Assembly (NCBI GenBank): GCA_050742535.1
Contig: JBOGIQ010000244.1
Span: 1 to 9,326, forward strand
Length of the DNA: 9,326 bases
Source: Gp6-AA40 sp050742535
GTDB taxonomy: Bacteria > Acidobacteriota > Vicinamibacteria > Vicinamibacterales > UBA2999
Reading direction: 5' to 3'
In this document: positions 7,103 to 9,326 of the stretch, piece by piece
How positions within the stretch are numbered: position 1 is the stretch's first letter
Layout of the letters: every line of letters begins with the position of its first letter
The notes under the pieces: model-generated
The model's input: only the letters and a program-made list of their open reading frames with translations
Database searches by the model: none
What the model was told of the DNA's origin: nothing
Position numbers and translations under genes: made by a program

Positions 7103-7167
7103 TGACCATAAGTATTTTCCGCTACAAGCTGGCGTGACGTTCGGTGCGTCAAAAGGATGGAGGCGTG
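7103..7167. promoter_or_regulatory. Divergent promoter region with a small dyad
   Basis: These 65 bp separate the epimerase (left) from the TIGR03435 gene (right) and must hold any promoters for both. The AT-rich core at about 7106-7118 (CATAAGTATTTT) is the only plausible -10 area. No well-spaced -35/-10 pair stands out. An inverted repeat TGACG-N7-CGTCA (7135-7151) lies just before the ribosome binding site of the right-hand gene and could bind a regulator, but its arms are only 5 bp. Confidence 0.35.
7159..7163 (+). promoter_or_regulatory. Shine-Dalgarno fixing the TIGR03435 gene start
   Basis: GGAGG ends 4 nt before the ATG at 7168, so that ATG is preferred over the in-frame GTG codons at 7144 and 7165. 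The resulting N terminus begins directly with a signal peptide. Confidence 0.65.
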
Positions 7168-8091
7168 ATGCATAAAGGGTTTGTTGCGTCGTTCGGCGTC
7201 GCCGTCAGTGTCGCCGGCCTGGCCGATGTGCTGGGTCAAGCGTCGCGCCCGGCACCTGCTTTCGAAGTTGTTTCGATTCGGCGAAGTGCACCAGAACAGC
7301 GGCCGGGTTTCCCGCCCGAAACCTATCGCGTACAAGAACGGCCGGATGGCGGAGTCACCATCGCAAATGCCGCCGTCGCAAACCTCATCGCGCGCGCGTA
7401 CCCGCCCACGCTGCCCCTGGAAATCGTCGGTCTTCCCGAATGGGCGCGGAGCGATCGTTACAACGTCAGCGCCACGTCTTCGCTGCCGTCGGCAACACGG
7501 GACGACCACCTGGCGATGATGCGCTCGATGCTCGCGGATCGCTTCAAGCTGACGGTTCATTTCGAGAAGCGCGAGCAGCCGGCATTCGATCTCGTGCTGG
7601 CGCGCCGCGATGGGAAGTTGGGTTCCGGTCTCACGCCGGTGGGTGTTGCGTGCCCGGCGAAAGCCGCGGTGCCGGACGCGTCGACAGAGAAGCCGGCCAC
7701 GCCACCGCCAATGCCGGACTTCACGGCGCCGCCGCCCCCGTGTACGTTTCGGATCGTTGGTCCAGTGATCCGCGACAGGTTCGGCGACGGCCAGGGCAAG
7801 CTGGGCGACCTGCTGGAGGGCGAGGGAACGATCGCCAGTCTCACCGAAATCCTGCGTGGGCCTGCGGCCCGTCCGATCGTCGACAAGACCGGTCTCGCAG
7901 GAGGGTATCGTGTCGCCATGAACTTCGACATGTTCGCGCGGCTCAAGGGACCGACCGTCACCCCGTCGCAGGACGCGGCGCCCTCCGTGTTTGCCGCGGT
8001 CGAACAACAACTCGGCTTGAAGCTCGAAGCTTCACGCCAGCTGCGTGACACATTAGTCGTCGACACACTCGAACGGCCAACCGAGAATTGA
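7168..8091 (+). CDS. TIGR03435 family secreted protein
   Basis: The 307-residue protein matches the acidobacterial 'soil-associated protein' family TIGR03435 along its whole length. It has an N-terminal signal peptide (about 1-25), probably cut after VLGQA. The family opening FEVVSIRRS (32-40) is followed by ANLIARAYPP, then IVGLPEWARSDRYNV (86-100), and MMRSMLADRFKLTVHFEKRE (117-136). A Pro-rich insert (about 165-195) is flanked by Cys162 and Cys192, a probable disulfide pair. The C-terminal signature includes RPIVDKTGLAGGY (235-247), then EQQLGLKLEA, and ends in ERPTEN, the usual family ending. Members occur in many copies per genome in Acidobacteria. Their function is unknown, and export to the periplasm or surface is the only firm inference. 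The lipoprotein gene follows after 9 bp and is probably co-transcribed. Confidence 0.93.
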   Translation: MHKGFVASFGVAVSVAGLADVLGQASRPAPAFEVVSIRRSAPEQRPGFPPETYRVQERPDGGVTIANAAVANLIARAYPPTLPLEIVGLPEWARSDRYNVSATSSLPSATRDDHLAMMRSMLADRFKLTVHFEKREQPAFDLVLARRDGKLGSGLTPVGVACPAKAAVPDASTEKPATPPPMPDFTAPPPPCTFRIVGPVIRDRFGDGQGKLGDLLEGEGTIASLTEILRGPAARPIVDKTGLAGGYRVAMNFDMFARLKGPTVTPSQDAAPSVFAAVEQQLGLKLEASRQLRDTLVVDTLERPTEN

Positions 8092-8100
8092 CGCCGTCGC

Positions 8101-8556
8101 GTGCGGACACTGCTCCTCATAATCGGGGCGATCGCCAGCTTCACGGTGTCGGCGTGCGATGACGCGCCGGCGTCGCCGGGCGAGTCCCCGGCGGTCCGAA
8201 TCGCCTTTCTCGGATCGACAACTCGCCGGACCGATCTTCCGGCTTCAGCGCAACCGTGTGTCAACGCCGCAGGCGCGACGCATATTCACCCAAGCTGGCG
8301 GAACTTCACCGCCATCCCGCTACAGCCCGTGCCGCCGGACCGGTACGAGATCACCTTCGACGACGTACCGATCGGGATGCGTGTGTCGTTCAGAATCAAC
8401 GACCAGAACTCGTGTGACGAAAACGCGACTGGCGCCGTTACTGGCAACGTATTTGCGAACGACATCCGGTTGGTCCAGAACACGACGACGCCCGGAAGTG
8501 GCGACGAGCCGGGTTATGCCCTGACCGTCGCGGCCGACGGCGCCATTACTCAGTAG
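8101..8556 (+). CDS. Small hypothetical lipoprotein
   Basis: This encodes 151 residues from a GTG codon 9 nt after the upstream stop. The N terminus is a lipoprotein signal: Arg2, a hydrophobic stretch (4-15), then lipobox VSAC with Cys19 as the lipidation site, followed by DD, which would favour inner-membrane retention under E. coli rules. The mature part has two further cysteines (53 and 104) that could pair. It is rich in beta-prone segments, including RYEITFDDVPIGMRVSFRI (81-99) and VTGNVFANDIRLV (113-125), with a Gly/Pro turn before YALTVAADGAIT. A small beta-sandwich fold is inferred. I do not recognise a named family. No Shine-Dalgarno is visible, so translation may depend on coupling to the TIGR03435 gene. 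It converges on the LRR gene with a 19-bp gap. Confidence 0.75.
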   Translation: MRTLLLIIGAIASFTVSACDDAPASPGESPAVRIAFLGSTTRRTDLPASAQPCVNAAGATHIHPSWRNFTAIPLQPVPPDRYEITFDDVPIGMRVSFRINDQNSCDENATGAVTGNVFANDIRLVQNTTTPGSGDEPGYALTVAADGAITQ

Positions 8557-8575
8557 CAATCGGCTATGTGTCCAT

Positions 8576-9326
8576 CTATTTGTAGAAGAACTGCGAGTCG
8601 GGATGGACATCCGGGATCAGCCCGTTCGCACGCACCTCCGCGTTGTGTGCGTCGCGCCCTTTGATTGCCTTCGTCATCAATTGGAAATGGGTGAGCGTTG
8701 CGGGGAGCTCGGTCCATGGCAGCTCGAAACGGCCGTCATAGACGAAGAAGCTCTTCACGGCTGGAAGATCGGAGAAACCCTTCAACGTCGCTAACCCGGG
8801 AACGCTGTACAGGTAGATGTGCTCGAGCGCAGCGTTGCCACGCCCGACCTGCAACGTCGTGATCCGTGGCTGGTCACTCACGAGGAGCCGCCGCAGGCAC
8901 GGAAAGCGTTCGAGATTGCCGAGATCCTCGAGGTTGCGAACCTCCCGGAACGAGAGATCTCTGAGCGCTGGAAGGGCTTCGATAGAGCTGATCGACTTGG
9001 TGTTTCCCAGGACGAACTTCAACGTCTCCAGGGAAGCCATCTCATTGATGAATTCGAGCGAAAACGTCGACGAGGGCTGTAGCGCCAGTTCTTCGAGCGA
9101 GGTCAGACGGCCGATTGCCTCGGTGTTCTTCCCGTGGCCGAGGAGGCGCAGCGAACGCAGCGAGCGCGCGTCGCCGAGCGGGGCAAGGTCGAGTGCCCGT
9201 GTGGGAGTTGACGCCAGCGTGAAATGCTCGAGCCGGTGAACGCCGATCGCGCCGAGGATCCCGGCGTCGTCGATCCGCCGCGGACCGAAACGCAGAAAGG
9301 CGAGCTTCGGTAAGCGTCCGACCGCT
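8576..9326 (-). CDS. Leucine-rich-repeat protein (N-terminally truncated by window edge)
   Basis: The frame is open from the right edge of the window to TAG at 8578-8576 (TAA/TAG-type stop), giving at least 249 residues; the start is outside. The sequence shows repeated LxxLxxLxL units of about 22-25 residues. Clear examples are APLGDARSLRSLRLLG, then RLTSLEELALQ, then EMASLETLKFVLG, then ALPALRDLSFREV, then RFPCLRRLLV and DLPAVKSFFVYDG. The last part (about 40 residues, ending in HPDSQFFYK) leaves the repeat pattern and may cap the solenoid. LRR solenoids bind proteins. No signal peptide can be judged because the N terminus is missing. It converges on the lipoprotein gene and is not obviously part of an operon in this window. 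An internal ATG at 9040 is not the likely start, because repeats continue upstream of it. Confidence 0.82.
   Translation of the reverse strand, partial: AVGRLPKLAFLRFGPRRIDDAGILGAIGVHRLEHFTLASTPTRALDLAPLGDARSLRSLRLLGHGKNTEAIGRLTSLEELALQPSSTFSLEFINEMASLETLKFVLGNTKSISSIEALPALRDLSFREVRNLEDLGNLERFPCLRRLLVSDQPRITTLQVGRGNAALEHIYLYSVPGLATLKGFSDLPAVKSFFVYDGRFELPWTELPATLTHFQLMTKAIKGRDAHNAEVRANGLIPDVHPDSQFFYK

Noticed and set aside
7099..8010. 303-codon - strand open frame
   Set aside because: Antisense to the TIGR03435 gene, Arg/His-rich translation with no recognisable motif.

Overview
The window looks like GC-rich chromosomal DNA from a soil Acidobacteriota, possibly Vicinamibacteria-like. Two families largely restricted to that group occur together: an ADOP-type duplicated FtsX permease (TIGR03434) behind a PadR regulator, and a TIGR03435 'soil-associated' secreted protein. 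A carboxypeptidase-regulatory-like secreted protein, common in the same bacteria, fits this. The taxonomic call is inferred from gene content only.

Left part (1-3108, all + strand): a 5'-partial secreted protein with a carboxypeptidase-regulatory-like domain, broken by one frameshift near 170; a non-coding gap; an intact two-TM pentapeptide-repeat protein (1025-1957) with a strong ribosome binding site; and a class C beta-lactamase-like serine hydrolase pseudogene (2020-3108). The pseudogene has lost the block carrying the catalytic SxxK motif, has a second frame change near 3018, and has Arg where the YxN tyrosine should be.

Middle part (3123-7102, all - strand, transcribed leftwards): a TIGR01777-type NAD(P)-dependent epimerase, then 57 bp later padR, then the ADOP permease. 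padR and the permease overlap as ATGA, so translational coupling is likely. The 57 bp gap holds a perfect 10-bp inverted repeat (candidate PadR operator or leader hairpin) and an 11-bp direct repeat that duplicates the padR start-codon context. The permease ends 14 bp from the end of the convergent hydrolase pseudogene. No ATPase partner for the permease lies in the window, as expected for this 'orphan' class.

Right part (7103-9326): a short divergent promoter region, then the TIGR03435 protein and a small lipoprotein 9 bp behind it (+ strand). Convergent with these is a leucine-rich-repeat protein (- strand) that runs off the right edge.

The genes do not form one pathway. Most encode envelope-associated or protein-interaction products of poorly known function. 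I did not find a convincing new multi-gene system. The most informative signals are the padR leader architecture and the precise loss of the catalytic motif in the hydrolase pseudogene. No tRNA, rRNA, CRISPR array, insertion sequence or convincing intrinsic terminator was seen.
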